Source: Oligoflexales bacterium (GTDB taxonomy: Bacteria; Bdellovibrionota_B; Oligoflexia; Oligoflexales; Bog-1112). From it: 47,220 bases of DNA. The stretch lies in NCBI GenBank assembly GCA_017985985.1, contig JAGNWK010000014.1, forward strand, positions 1-47,220. The letters run 5' to 3'. The notes below the pieces were generated by a model. It ran no database searches and was not told the origin of the DNA. It saw only the letters and a list, made by a program, of their open reading frames with translations. Made by a program: the position numbers and the translations under genes. The stretch's first letter is position 1. The number at the start of each line of letters is the position of its first letter. Below, in pieces: positions 8,335 through 17,166 of this stretch.

Positions 8335-9310
8335 GAAGAGCCTCCTCACTATACCCATTGATTTTTACACCATTAACATAAATCGAGGGGGTAGCTGCTA
8401 CCCCAACTCTTTCCCCCTCAGCTCGAGCCTTCTCAACTCTCTTTTTCGCATCTTCCGTTCCCATGCAAGCTTTGAAATCATCCACTTTCAATTTTAGCGT
8501 CTTTGCGAACTGAAGGGGAGACTCCGCATTTAATTTAGTTTGATTTTCGAAAGCCATGTAGTGAAATTCCCAAAATTTACCTTGTTTATCAGCGCAGTAA
8601 GCTGCTTCAGCAATCCCCTTTGAAACCCCATTCTGGGAGAGGGGAAAATCAAGATAGACAAGCTTCACCCTGTCCTTGTTCTTTTCTACAAAGCTTTTCA
8701 GATTGAAGGAGGCTTTTCGGCAGTGTGGACACATATAGTCAGCAAATTCAATGATAGTAACCTTCGATTTCGCCGCGCCTTTAGAAGGGAATCCTTCGTG
8801 AGCAATCTCTATCTTCGGAGCTTGAAGTTCAGGGAGCTGCATCACCAGCGCTCCAGACTTCTTGATTCTATCGAGAATCTCTCCCCTCACCTTCTCAACC
8901 TGCTTGCCCTGCATGTAATGCATGATCTCGGGTTTTAGAGAGTTGAAATCGCGACCACCAACAGCTTCTTTGTTGGAGTCATACCAGGCTTTCGCCTCAA
9001 CCTCATTGACTTCCTTTACTTTGAAGAGCTCCTCTTGAACAGCTTCGACGGACTTCTTGAGTTTTTTAGCTTGATCACCGACATATTTTTCTAGGAGAAA
9101 AGCTTCGACAACTCGAGAATAGTTCTCCTGCCTAGCTTTCTCTGCTTCATAAAAAGCTTGCTGCGCCGCTGGTGGTAAATCCTCTTTTTTATAATTCTTG
9201 CCTTCATACTTAAAGAGATAGTCCTCAGCAAGGGCCTTCCCTAGCGGAGCAAAAAGACAAAACATCAAACTTGCCCAAACATACAGACTAGCGAGGCCTC
9301 TTCTCCTCAT
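8288..9310 (-). CDS. DsbA-like periplasmic thioredoxin-fold protein
   Basis: A periplasmic disulfide-exchange protein. With the start at 9310, which has AAAGGA eight bases upstream, it has a clear signal peptide (GLASLYVWASLMFCLFAPLGKALA). A charged helical region of ~100 residues follows, reminiscent of SurA/PpiC-type N-domains. The C-terminal thioredoxin-like domain has the active site CPHC (Cys194/Cys197, in FADYMCPHCRKAS) and the cis-Pro loop VAATPSIYVNG. The layout resembles BdbD/DsbA_4-type proteins. An upstream in-frame ATG at 9400 would add 30 residues before the signal peptide and is unlikely. It lies between an L,D-transpeptidase and the TonB-dependent receptor, either of which could be a substrate. 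A dsbD gene occurs at 43.6-45.6 kb. Confidence 0.88.
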   Translation of the reverse strand: MRRRGLASLYVWASLMFCLFAPLGKALAEDYLFKYEGKNYKKEDLPPAAQQAFYEAEKARQENYSRVVEAFLLEKYVGDQAKKLKKSVEAVQEELFKVKEVNEVEAKAWYDSNKEAVGGRDFNSLKPEIMHYMQGKQVEKVRGEILDRIKKSGALVMQLPELQAPKIEIAHEGFPSKGAAKSKVTIIEFADYMCPHCRKASFNLKSFVEKNKDRVKLVYLDFPLSQNGVSKGIAEAAYCADKQGKFWEFHYMAFENQTKLNAESPLQFAKTLKLKVDDFKACMGTEDAKKRVEKARAEGERVGVAATPSIYVNGVKINGYSEEALLAETEKALGTAPVVR

Positions 9311-9412
9311 GAGAACGATCCTTTCGGTGAAGACTTCACCAATGAGTTGATAATGTAAGCATAGCTTTGTTGTAACTTTAGGCTGCAATCTAGACCGCAA
9401 AAGATTCCAACT

Positions 9413-10429
9413 TTAGTTGACTACCAAGCTGGAATGAGCATCGCCTAATTTTTTCAGGTCTTCAAGAGAAAACTCCATAGGATCAACTGAGTAGCGATCA
9501 AACTCCTCCTTATAAATCTTCCACGCTCCATGCTCTTTAATCCAGTACAGCATCTTTCTTCCCTTAGAGAAGAGCCGTTTATCCCCAGAAAACTCTTGGT
9601 TCATTAATGACAAGGCGTACTTGGGGTGTGTAACCACATGGAGAAGTGTCATCTTGACATCCATTTTCTGATAGGAGCGGAAAACTCTCGCTTTATAGGA
9701 TCTGAAACCAGCTTTCCCTCCATTCTTCGCTGCGAAACCTTCGGAATAAGCACTCATATAAGAGTCCAAATTTCGCTGCTTCCAGCCTTCAGCCCAGTCT
9801 TGGGTAGCCTTCAAAACAGCCTCTTGCTCAGATGGTTTATTGACCTCTTTCAAATCTTCTGCGATGACCACGATACCATGCTGCGGTTGAAGCCATGATG
9901 TAAGCTTGAGAATATCTGCATTATAAAAAGCTACACAACCTTCTGTTACATTTTCACTCGCAATCCTGTCGTCATTTCCTGCACCATGCAACCAGATCCC
10001 GTAGCCTGTTTTGTTGGCTAACTTATCCATTGGATTGGGATAGTTTAAATTGATAGCACTCTTCCCATATTTGGAGACCAGAAGATCCCCCTCCTTGATA
10101 TGATTCAAAGAAAAGTAAATCCCCTCGGGGGTTCTGTTATCTCCCTTTTTAACCTTATCTCCCTTCTCTTTGCCAATTGCTATCCGGAAACGCCCGAGCA
10201 CATCAAAACTCTTTCCCCCCTCTGAAAGGCCGCGAAGCTCAGCTTGGAGGGTCGTCTTGTCGACGGCTAACATCACGACTTCACTTCGATGCTCTTTAGA
10301 CTTGCTTGCCAGATCTGGCTCGGGTGAATTGGAGCTGAACAGGGGAGTACCCGCTATGAGCAGCACCAAAGTGAGTGGATAGCTTCTCAGCTCGCATAGG
10401 CCTTTGTAGAAGAAATTACGTTTAGGCAT
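9413..10429 (-). CDS. L,D-transpeptidase (YkuD) with C-terminal NTF2/SnoaL-like domain
   Basis: YkuD-domain enzymes form 3-3 peptidoglycan crosslinks or attach proteins to the wall. The catalytic motif is clear: His148 in WLHGAGNDD and Cys165 in VTEGCVAF, within a domain spanning about residues 45-190. It has a signal sequence (LTLVLLIAGTPLFSS). After a linker, residues ~205-325 (LKATQDWAEGWKQRNLDSYM ... MLYWIKEHGAWKIYKEEF) look like an NTF2/SnoaL-type cone fold, often found C-terminal to such domains. The start follows AAGGA and overlaps the last 8 bases of the pseudouridine synthase gene, so coupling is likely. The substrate is unknown. Confidence 0.88.
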   Translation of the reverse strand: MPKRNFFYKGLCELRSYPLTLVLLIAGTPLFSSNSPEPDLASKSKEHRSEVVMLAVDKTTLQAELRGLSEGGKSFDVLGRFRIAIGKEKGDKVKKGDNRTPEGIYFSLNHIKEGDLLVSKYGKSAINLNYPNPMDKLANKTGYGIWLHGAGNDDRIASENVTEGCVAFYNADILKLTSWLQPQHGIVVIAEDLKEVNKPSEQEAVLKATQDWAEGWKQRNLDSYMSAYSEGFAAKNGGKAGFRSYKARVFRSYQKMDVKMTLLHVVTHPKYALSLMNQEFSGDKRLFSKGRKMLYWIKEHGAWKIYKEEFDRYSVDPMEFSLEDLKKLGDAHSSLVVN

Positions 10430-11489
10430 ACGTACAATCCTTGTAAGGGGACAAAAGTTCGAGCAGTCGTAAAAAATCCTCGGGCGGAGGGCTCTGAAAA
10501 CTCAGTTCCTCTCCTGTCCGCGGATGACGGAAGCCCAGAATGTGGGCATGCAAAATCTGCCTTTTCAGACTACTGATGCAAGCCCGGACCTCTTGAGAAA
10601 ACAACTGCGGGATATCCTTAGGTCTATTGTACAAAGGATCACCCACAACCGGCAAACCTAAGTCGCAGCTGTGCACTCGAATCTGATGAGTTCTCCCCGT
10701 ATGCAAGGAAACTGAACAGTAGGAGTAACGTTCTCTAAACGTCTCTATCCGTCGAAAAGTCGACCTAGCAAGACGATATTCTCTAGCATTTTTAATGAGA
10801 TTGGACTGACACAGGTCCTCGTAGACATCCTTCGACGTTGATCGATAGCGGACTCTCTGCGCTGGATCTCGATGAAGATAGTTTTCTAGGGTAAGCTCTG
10901 AAGCCTTCATATAGCCGTCGAGAAGAGTCAGGTAAACTCTTTTATTCTTCTTTTCCTTGAACTGCTGACTCAGACAAATCTGGGTCTCTGCCTTTTTTGC
11001 ATAGACAAGTAATCCTGTCGTATCCTTGTCTAGCCGGTGGACCAGTCCATACCGTGCGTGACCGGGATCCCAGATCAAATCCAGGCTACGATTCCCAACA
11101 TAGTAAAGGAGGCCCTCCAAGAGCGTCGGCTCTCTTCTTCCAGCACCGGGATGAACCGATACCCCTGCGGATTTATTCACGACAAGCAGGTCCTCATCTT
11201 CAAAAACGATATCCAGTCTGAGGGGGCAAGGTTTTAAGAGCAGGTTCAGCGACTCTTCCTCTCGTGAAAAACCAACTTGAACACGTTCACCACCATTCAA
11301 AAGAAAACTGCTTTTGACACAAAGCTCTCCCACCCAAACAAGTCCATCACGGATCAATCTTTGAACCCGAGACCGAGAACATTTGTAGGCAGCCAACTCT
11401 TGAGTCAACCAGATATCAAGACGTTGCCCTTTTGAAGTCAACGGGACTTTAAATTCTAGCACTTCTATAGTTTCTTCTTTGCCTGCCAA
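10422..11489 (-). CDS. RluD-type ribosomal RNA pseudouridine synthase (RluA family)
   Basis: It isomerises specific uridines to pseudouridine in RNA. An N-terminal S4 RNA-binding domain (QRLDIWLTQELAAYKCSRSR ... RVQRLIRDGLVWV) precedes the RluA-type catalytic domain with the signature HRLDKDTTGLLVYAK, in which Asp of RLDKDT is the conserved catalytic residue. TGRTHQIRVH and GDPLY complete the family pattern. Length and S4 domain fit RluD (23S rRNA helix 69), but RluC or tRNA-directed relatives cannot be excluded. The start is ambiguous: TTG 11489 overlaps the HTH gene by 25 bp, and a GTG at 11462 just after that gene's stop is also possible. It is followed by the L,D-transpeptidase gene. Confidence 0.9.
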   Translation of the reverse strand: MAGKEETIEVLEFKVPLTSKGQRLDIWLTQELAAYKCSRSRVQRLIRDGLVWVGELCVKSSFLLNGGERVQVGFSREEESLNLLLKPCPLRLDIVFEDEDLLVVNKSAGVSVHPGAGRREPTLLEGLLYYVGNRSLDLIWDPGHARYGLVHRLDKDTTGLLVYAKKAETQICLSQQFKEKKNKRVYLTLLDGYMKASELTLENYLHRDPAQRVRYRSTSKDVYEDLCQSNLIKNAREYRLARSTFRRIETFRERYSYCSVSLHTGRTHQIRVHSCDLGLPVVGDPLYNRPKDIPQLFSQEVRACISSLKRQILHAHILGFRHPRTGEELSFQSPPPEDFLRLLELLSPYKDCTYA

Positions 11490-11821
11490 TCTTCATATCT
11501 CGCTATATATGCACAAACAAGGACTTCGCTATCACCCGCACCCAGGTAACGCAGATAACTTCTCAAAAATCCTTTAACATAGACTGATTCTGGCAAACCT
11601 TCAAAGTCAAAACTTTCTAATTTCTTAATAAAATGAAGCGAAATCTTTGTTTGCTCTTGTACCTCCTCTTGCTCAACCCCAACAGCCTCTCTGATTTTTT
11701 TTAGTAGTCCACTAATCTCCTCCGATTTTGATGACAACAGGAGACCGGAAATCTTCCGCTTAACCTCTGGACAACAAGCTTTTGGGGTCTGAAATTTAGA
11801 GGGAGAAAGAGCTAGTGTCAT
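11465..11821 (-). CDS. RodZ-like helix-turn-helix protein without membrane segment
   Basis: Residues ~40-105 match the HTH_25/RodZ N-terminal domain (VEQEEVQEQTKISLHFIKKL, then PESVYVKGFLRSYLRYLG). RodZ normally adds a membrane helix and periplasmic domain to anchor MreB, but this 118-residue protein ends after the HTH domain with no hydrophobic segment. It could be a cytoplasmic paralogue or regulator. The start follows AAGGTG. It is the first gene of the minus-strand envelope cluster and is divergent from sthA, with 180 bp between them. Confidence 0.75.
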   Translation of the reverse strand: MTLALSPSKFQTPKACCPEVKRKISGLLLSSKSEEISGLLKKIREAVGVEQEEVQEQTKISLHFIKKLESFDFEGLPESVYVKGFLRSYLRYLGAGDSEVLVCAYIARYEDWQAKKKL

Positions 11822-12001
11822 ATGGCACCTTATTTTTTCTTGGCAATTATCTAATTTTCTTAAAGAAACTTAGAATATTATATCCAGCCCTACTTGGGGA
11901 AGACAATAAGAAAGCTTCGTGAAATTTAGGGATTGCAGAATGATCTCCTTATTTTTTTCAGCTCTTCTTAAAAAAAAAAAAAATCTTCCGAAGGGGTCAG
12001 C

Positions 12002-13450
12002 ATGGAAAAAAATACAGAGACCCCCCCTAGACATTCAGAATACGACCTCATTGTCATTGGCAGCGGCCCCGCTGGCATTCATGCCGCTGTGCAGGCTGCT
12101 AAGCTCAACAAGAAGGTTTGCATCATAGAAAAAGCAAGACGAAAGATCGGAGGGAGTTGGATTCATACAGGAACTTTACCCTCAAAAACTCTCCGGGAAA
12201 CCCTCGATAGCATCCATGGGATCAAAAACCATATTGGAAGCACCTGGGTCGAGCGAGTCTTAGCTGATCTACAAACTGGAAAACTCTTTGCAAGAGCAAG
12301 AGAGGTCTCCCGTCTCGAGGAAGATCTCGTTCGACACCACCTTGCTAATAATCACATAGAAATTATAGAAGGCTATGGAACAGTTGAGAACAGGTTCACT
12401 GTGCGCGTTGTCTCCTCTGAGCAACAATTCCTACTCTCTACAGGCTTTATTTTACTCGCATTGGGTTCAAGACCAAAACGTCCCCTAAGCATCCCCTTCG
12501 ACGGTTGGAGAGTCGTTGATTCTGACGAGATCTTTTCCCTAGAGAATGTGCCTAAAACAATGGTCATCTGTGGTGCAGGGGTGATCGGATGTGAGTACGC
12601 CTGCATTTTTGCAGCTCTTGGAGTACAGGTAACCGTCGTCGACTCTCGGTCCCGTATTTTACAATCCTGCGACAGCGAAATCGTCCAGGAGCTTCAAGCA
12701 TCAATGAGGGCTCTCGGAGTCAAGTTTATCTTTGATGCAGACCTAGATCAAATTCACATCAAAGGCCCAAGAGTTGAGCTGATGTGTGGGGCGAATATCC
12801 TAGAAGCAGATGTCCTTTTCTATGCCGGCGGTCGAGTGGGAGCTAGTAATAGGGTTGGTCTTGAGAGAGTTGGGATCGAGGTCAATGGCAATGGCATCAT
12901 TCCCGTCAATAAAAACTTTCAGACCAATATAGACAATATCTATGCCGCAGGTGATATCGTCGGTCACCCCTCTCTTGCCGCTACAGCTTCTCAACAAGGC
13001 AGACATGTAGCCTGTCATGCGTTTGGTATCAATCTAGGGGACTTTCCAAAGGACTTCCCAGTCGGAATCTATACCATCCCAGAGTTGTCCATGGTGGGCA
13101 AAACAGAGGAAGCTCTCAAGCAAGAAGGGATCGACTTCGTCGTAGGAAGAGCAAGCTATAACGAAATCGCCAGAGGTTATATCCGAGGCGACAGCCACGG
13201 TTTACTGAAACTTCTTATTTCCAGAGAAACACACCACATTCTCGGCATCCACATCGTAGGAGCAGATGCTTGCAACCTCATCCATGTAGGCCTCGCCTTT
13301 ATGACGAAAAATGGTCATGCCCAAGATCTCATCAACATGGTCTTCAACTACCCAACCCTCGCTGAGGGCTATCGAATCGCGGCCTTCAACGGACTCAATA
13401 AAATATTCACCGATGGAGTCATCAGGAACCCTCCTGACTTGGCAAAGTAA
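12002..13450 (+). CDS. sthA: Soluble pyridine nucleotide transhydrogenase
   Basis: An FAD flavoprotein that transfers hydride between NADPH and NAD+, balancing the nucleotide pools in the cytoplasm. The N-terminal Rossmann motif is IGSGPAGIHAAVQAA, with a second dinucleotide site at CGAGVIGCEYACIFAALG and an FAD-closing motif NIYAAGDIVGHPSLA. The redox disulfide of lipoamide dehydrogenases (C-x4-C) is absent: the segment reads GGSWIHTGTLPSKTL, with Trp and Thr where the cysteines would be, as expected for SthA rather than a disulfide reductase. It is full length (482 aa). The start at 12002 follows AAGGGG. The upstream 180 bp, shared divergently with the HTH gene, should hold both promoters; a TATTAT box lies near 11874-11880. 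Confidence 0.92.
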   Translation: MEKNTETPPRHSEYDLIVIGSGPAGIHAAVQAAKLNKKVCIIEKARRKIGGSWIHTGTLPSKTLRETLDSIHGIKNHIGSTWVERVLADLQTGKLFARAREVSRLEEDLVRHHLANNHIEIIEGYGTVENRFTVRVVSSEQQFLLSTGFILLALGSRPKRPLSIPFDGWRVVDSDEIFSLENVPKTMVICGAGVIGCEYACIFAALGVQVTVVDSRSRILQSCDSEIVQELQASMRALGVKFIFDADLDQIHIKGPRVELMCGANILEADVLFYAGGRVGASNRVGLERVGIEVNGNGIIPVNKNFQTNIDNIYAAGDIVGHPSLAATASQQGRHVACHAFGINLGDFPKDFPVGIYTIPELSMVGKTEEALKQEGIDFVVGRASYNEIARGYIRGDSHGLLKLLISRETHHILGIHIVGADACNLIHVGLAFMTKNGHAQDLINMVFNYPTLAEGYRIAAFNGLNKIFTDGVIRNPPDLAK

Positions 13451-13594
13451 ATCCTCTGGATCGTCCCTTGCCCCCTCCTTGCCATAGCAAAGAGTGGGTG
13501 AAAAAAAGAAGAATTCCGCATACGCTAGATGAGCACTGTAGACTCGGTCCTCACAATGCTTAATTTTTAACCATAACTTCATCTTCTGAAAAAA

Positions 13595-14917
13595 ATGAAT
13601 ACATACTTTAAAATCGAACAATTCGAACAAAGTTGGAAAGTAAGAGATCTCCCAAACGGGTTGAGACTTCTCCATCTCCCCAAGCCACATGACTGGCGTT
13701 TTTTCTTGGGGGCAACGTTCGGGGTAGGCTCCAATCTCGAAGCTCCTGGAAAAGCAGGCCTCTCCCACTTTCTCGAGCATATGATGTTCCGGGGTTCTAA
13801 AAAATTTCCTTCCTTTTCCTCTCTCGCGCATGCTTTTGAAATGCTCGGCGGGGAATGGAATGCTGCCACCAGCGTCGAACAGACCGAGTACACCTACTCA
13901 GGGATTCTGGATCCTTCCCGTGAAGTCTTCTCTTTGTTTTCTGAATTCCTGTCCAACCCCCTTTTCCTTGACATTGAGCGGGAGCGAGAAATCATCCTCC
14001 GAGAGATTGAGGACGATTTAAACGAATACGGCAATTCTGTTGACCTCAACCTGCATATGTCCAAACTCTTCTGGCCGCACTCGCAACGTTCCTCTCCCAT
14101 TCTAGGAACACAGGAGTCTGTTCAAAATCTGTCCTACACAGATCTTTCACTTTATCGTGAAAAATTCTACCATAGGGAAAATTTAGTCCTGTGTGCAGCA
14201 GGAGGGGATGACAGTGATGAAATCATCGATCTTCTCTCTGAGTCGTTTGAAAACTATCCCTTGCGCCAAAGTTTTAAGAAGAGACCCCAGACAACTCTAG
14301 TACCTGTTTTTGAAGGACCTCGGTGCCGCTTGATAGAGCATTCCGACAACCAGTACCACATCCAAATGAGCTTCCTCTCCGAGGGGGAAGACTCACCTAA
14401 AGCCCCCATCCACTCCATCATCAGCTTTATCCTCGCTGATGGACTTTCCTCACGGCTCTTTATTCGCCTGAGAGAGGAGCTGGGCCTTGTATACGATGTC
14501 AGCGCCCAAAGCCAAATCTTCTCAACTTGGGGAAGTTTCGACATTCAGGCTTCTGTCACCCCTCAAAAACTTCACTCTCTTATTTCTGAGCTCTACAAAG
14601 TCCTTTCCGACCTCTCCGACCAGGGACCAAGCGACATAGAGTTGAGCAAAGCCATCAGAAGAGCCAAGACAGACCTTCTTCTGGTTTCCTGCGACCCTGA
14701 AGAGCTTGGCCTTCATCTGGCATGGAGAAAGCTCTCGGGCAAAGACCTCTCTATCTCCTCTCTTATGGGAATGCTCGATCTCATCACTCCCGAGACGGTC
14801 AAATCTGCTGCTCAAGAGCTTTTCAGGAAGGAACGTTGTGGCTTGGTACTTTTAGGGCCTAAACAACATGGCTTGGAAGAGAGTGTTCGTACCTTACTCA
14901 GTAGAGGGGGATATTAA
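13595..14917 (+). CDS. M16-family zinc metallopeptidase
   Basis: An insulinase/processing-peptidase-like protease. The inverted zinc motif H-x-x-E-H is at residues 58-62 (HFLEHMMFRGSKKFPS), with the distal Glu ligand expected in ILREIEDDLNEYG near residue 137. The C-terminal half has the usual inactive M16 repeat (GLVYDVSAQSQIFSTWGSFD). Length (440 aa) fits single-chain bacterial M16B enzymes. There is no signal peptide, so it is probably cytoplasmic. The ribosome-binding site is weak (GAAAAAA). It follows sthA by 144 bp on the same strand and converges on clpX, with a strong hairpin between. Confidence 0.92.
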   Translation: MNTYFKIEQFEQSWKVRDLPNGLRLLHLPKPHDWRFFLGATFGVGSNLEAPGKAGLSHFLEHMMFRGSKKFPSFSSLAHAFEMLGGEWNAATSVEQTEYTYSGILDPSREVFSLFSEFLSNPLFLDIEREREIILREIEDDLNEYGNSVDLNLHMSKLFWPHSQRSSPILGTQESVQNLSYTDLSLYREKFYHRENLVLCAAGGDDSDEIIDLLSESFENYPLRQSFKKRPQTTLVPVFEGPRCRLIEHSDNQYHIQMSFLSEGEDSPKAPIHSIISFILADGLSSRLFIRLREELGLVYDVSAQSQIFSTWGSFDIQASVTPQKLHSLISELYKVLSDLSDQGPSDIELSKAIRRAKTDLLLVSCDPEELGLHLAWRKLSGKDLSISSLMGMLDLITPETVKSAAQELFRKERCGLVLLGPKQHGLEESVRTLLSRGGY

Positions 14918-14940
14918 AGAGGGGGGACACCCTCTTTAAT
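14913..14940. terminator. Bidirectional hairpin between M16 peptidase and clpX
   Basis: attaaagaggg at 14913-14923 pairs perfectly with ccctctttaat at 14930-14940, an 11-bp stem with a 6-base loop. It overlaps the M16 stop codon and lies 10 bp before the clpX stop on the other strand. The A/T-rich stem base gives a U-tract-like end in both directions, consistent with a shared terminator for two convergent genes. Confidence 0.8.
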
Positions 14941-14949
14941 AATAAAGAG

Positions 14950-16275
14950 TTACTTCTTACTAGAAAGACCCCGCGAAGAAGCATTTTTAGGCTTTTCCTT
15001 CTCTTTTTCCTGAATGTCCTTTCCCTCTGGGACTGTGGTAGTTTCTAAATCGGAGCGGAAGACGAGAATAGGCGGCGCACCGTTTGCGATACACTCCTCG
15101 GTGATGATCACTTCCTTGAGATTTTTAATCCCTGGCAGCTCGTACATAATCTCAAGCATAGCTTCTTCCAAAATCGCCCGAAGTCCCCTCGCCCCTGTTT
15201 TCCTCTTCATCGCTTCTTTGACGACTGCGCGGAGAGAGGCGTCTGAGAACTTAAGTTCAACATCTTCAAAACTGAAGAGGCGCTTAAATTGCTTAGCGAT
15301 CGCATTCTTTGGCATCGTGAGAATCTGGACAAGGGCTTCCTCGTCCAATTCGTTCAGAGCACAAACAACCGGGAGCCTCCCCACAAACTCAGGAATCAAG
15401 CCAAACTTCATCAGGTCCTCTGTGCGAACCTTGAGAAGGATATCTTTCTTTTTTGAGTTTTTGGAACGAACATCTGCCCCGAAACCCATGGAGCTCGCTT
15501 CCAATCTCTGAGAAATAATCCCTTCGAGACCAGTAAAAGCCCCCCCACAAATAAACAGAATGTTGGTCGTATCGACTTGCAGGAACTCCTGTTGGGGATG
15601 CTTTCTCCCTCCACGAGGGGGAACATTTGCAATCGTTCCTTCGACAATTTTAAGCAGAGCTTGCTGAACGCCTTCCCCTGACACATCACGAGTGATAGAG
15701 GGATTTTCGCCTTTGCGAGCAATCTTATCGATTTCATCAATGTACACAATGCCACGTTGAGCTAGCTCTACATCGTAATCAGCACTTTGCAGAAGATTGA
15801 GAATAATGTTCTCAACGTCCTCGCCCACATAGCCAGCTTCCGTCAAGTTAGTAGCATCTGAAATCGTAAAGGGCACATTGAGAATACGGGCTAGTGTTTG
15901 AGCTAATAGAGTTTTCCCACTACCCGTTGGTCCGATCAGTAGAATGTTTGACTTAGCGAGTTCTACATCCTCATCTTTTTGATTTTTGGTTTCGATCCTT
16001 TTGTAGTGATTGTGCACCGCCACAGCTAATGTTTTCTTAGCCTGATCTTGTCCAATAATATAATCGTCGAGAATCTTCTTTATATCTTTTGGGCTTGGTA
16101 TTTTGGCATTCGAGTCGAAAACCTGTTCTTTCTCGACTTCCTCCGCGATGATGTCGTTGCAGAGCTGGATACACTCATCGCAAATATAAACGTTTGGACC
16201 AGCTATGAGCTTTTTAACTTCCCTCTGGCCCTTCCCACAAAAATTACAATGTAAGCCACTGTCCTTAACAGCCAT
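14950..16275 (-). CDS. clpX: ATP-dependent Clp protease ATP-binding subunit ClpX
   Basis: An AAA+ unfoldase that feeds substrates to ClpP. The N-terminal zinc-binding domain has Cys10, Cys13, Cys32 and Cys35 (CNFC ... CDEC). Walker A is GPTGSGKT, the pore loop GYVGEDVE, and Walker [10 protein letters not shown]; an arginine-containing sensor region ([15 protein letters not shown]) follows. The C-terminal tail is lysine- and glutamate-rich. Full length for the family (441 aa). AAGGAG lies 11 bases before the start. clpP and tig lie upstream on the same strand in the classical tig-clpP-clpX order, but a 112-bp palindromic element separates clpP from clpX and may alter their relative expression. 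Confidence 0.97.
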   Translation of the reverse strand: MAVKDSGLHCNFCGKGQREVKKLIAGPNVYICDECIQLCNDIIAEEVEKEQVFDSNAKIPSPKDIKKILDDYIIGQDQAKKTLAVAVHNHYKRIETKNQKDEDVELAKSNILLIGPTGSGKTLLAQTLARILNVPFTISDATNLTEAGYVGEDVENIILNLLQSADYDVELAQRGIVYIDEIDKIARKGENPSITRDVSGEGVQQALLKIVEGTIANVPPRGGRKHPQQEFLQVDTTNILFICGGAFTGLEGIISQRLEASSMGFGADVRSKNSKKKDILLKVRTEDLMKFGLIPEFVGRLPVVCALNELDEEALVQILTMPKNAIAKQFKRLFSFEDVELKFSDASLRAVVKEAMKRKTGARGLRAILEEAMLEIMYELPGIKNLKEVIITEECIANGAPPILVFRSDLETTTVPEGKDIQEKEKEKPKNASSRGLSSKK

Positions 16276-16342
16276 AGGTACCTATGCTCCTTGCGAGCTT
16301 CTCCGTTTTTTGAGAATTTCTAAATGATCGATGTTTCAGACA

Positions 16343-16454
16343 AGATCACCTGACCACCTTCGTTTCACTTTGGCATGGTGATGACAGCAAACCCATCACT
16401 GTCATCACCACGCCGAAGGCCGAGAAACGAGGCCGTTAGACGGTCAGGTGATCT
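16343..16454. repeat. 112-bp nested palindromic element between clpP and clpX
   Basis: Outer arms agatcacctgacc (16343-16355) and ggtcaggtgatct (16442-16454) are perfect. An intermediate pair cgtttc/gaaacg (16361-16366 and 16424-16429) and an inner 12-bp perfect pair (tggtgatgacag 16376-16387 with ctgtcatcacca 16399-16410, 11-base loop) nest inside. The transcript could fold into one long irregular hairpin. It resembles a REP/MITE-type repeat in architecture, but no second copy of this sequence is visible in the window. Confidence 0.8.
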
Positions 16455-16473
16455 CGTACGGAACGTCAGTCAT

Positions 16474-17094
16474 TTACTTACTTACTTCTTCTGTCTCTAA
16501 CTTCCGACTTTTTTTAACACTGCTGACGACTTCATCGACAATGCCGTATTCTTTGGCATCTTCCGCGGACATATAGAAGTCACGGTCTATATCTCTGGCA
16601 ATTTTGTCTTCTGACTTACCCGTGTGTCCAGAAAGAATGCTACACATCTTCTTTTTCAAGCTGATAATCTCTCGCGCTTGGATATGTATATCTGTCGCCT
16701 GTCCTGTCGCCCCACCCAAAGGCTGGTGGATCATGACCCTAGCATGAGGAAGGGCGTACCTCTTGCCCTTTTCCCCTGCAGCCAAAAGCCAAGCTCCCAT
16801 GCTCGCACACTGGCCTATGCAGTAAGTCCTGACGTCTGGCCTGATATGCTGCATGGCATCATATATGGCGAGACCGGCTGTTACAGAACCACCAGGGCTA
16901 TTGATATAAAGATGAATATCCTTGTCTGGATCCTCACTTTCGAGAAAGAGGAGCTGAGCAATGATGACATTCGCAATCTCATCAAAAATGGGTGTCCCCA
17001 AAATGATGATTCTATCTCTCAAGAGTCGGGAGTAGATATCCCAAGATCTTTCCCCGCGGCTGGTGTTTTCCACAACAATGGGCACTAGCGGCAT
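16474..17094 (-). CDS. clpP: ATP-dependent Clp protease proteolytic subunit ClpP
   Basis: A serine protease that forms the tetradecameric chamber partnered by ClpX. The catalytic Ser98 lies in GQCASMGAW, His in [15 protein letters not shown], and the Asp follows in [13 protein letters not shown]. The start is set at 17094, where GGAGGAG stands eight bases upstream and the protein begins MPLVPIVVE as in most ClpPs; the in-frame ATG at 17121 has no such site. The residue before Ala-Ser is Cys where Ala is usual. No N-terminal targeting signal. Upstream is tig, downstream clpX beyond a palindromic element. Confidence 0.96.
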   Translation of the reverse strand: MPLVPIVVENTSRGERSWDIYSRLLRDRIIILGTPIFDEIANVIIAQLLFLESEDPDKDIHLYINSPGGSVTAGLAIYDAMQHIRPDVRTYCIGQCASMGAWLLAAGEKGKRYALPHARVMIHQPLGGATGQATDIHIQAREIISLKKKMCSILSGHTGKSEDKIARDIDRDFYMSAEDAKEYGIVDEVVSSVKKSRKLETEEVSK

Positions 17095-17166
17095 ACCAAG
17101 AACTCCTCCGTTACAATACAAATCGTTGCTTAGCTATAGTATAGATAGGATCTAGTCAGAGGGGCG

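Noticed and set aside
8288..9400. Longer start for the DsbA-like protein at 9400
   Set aside because: It would place 30 non-signal residues before the signal peptide. The ATG at 9310 has AAAGGA at ideal spacing.
13202..13831. A 209-residue minus-strand frame across the sthA-M16 junction
   Set aside because: It overlaps two confident genes and has no recognisable start signal or domain.
15014..15511. A 165-residue plus-strand frame inside clpX
   Set aside because: It is the complement of a confident clpX gene with no independent coding evidence.
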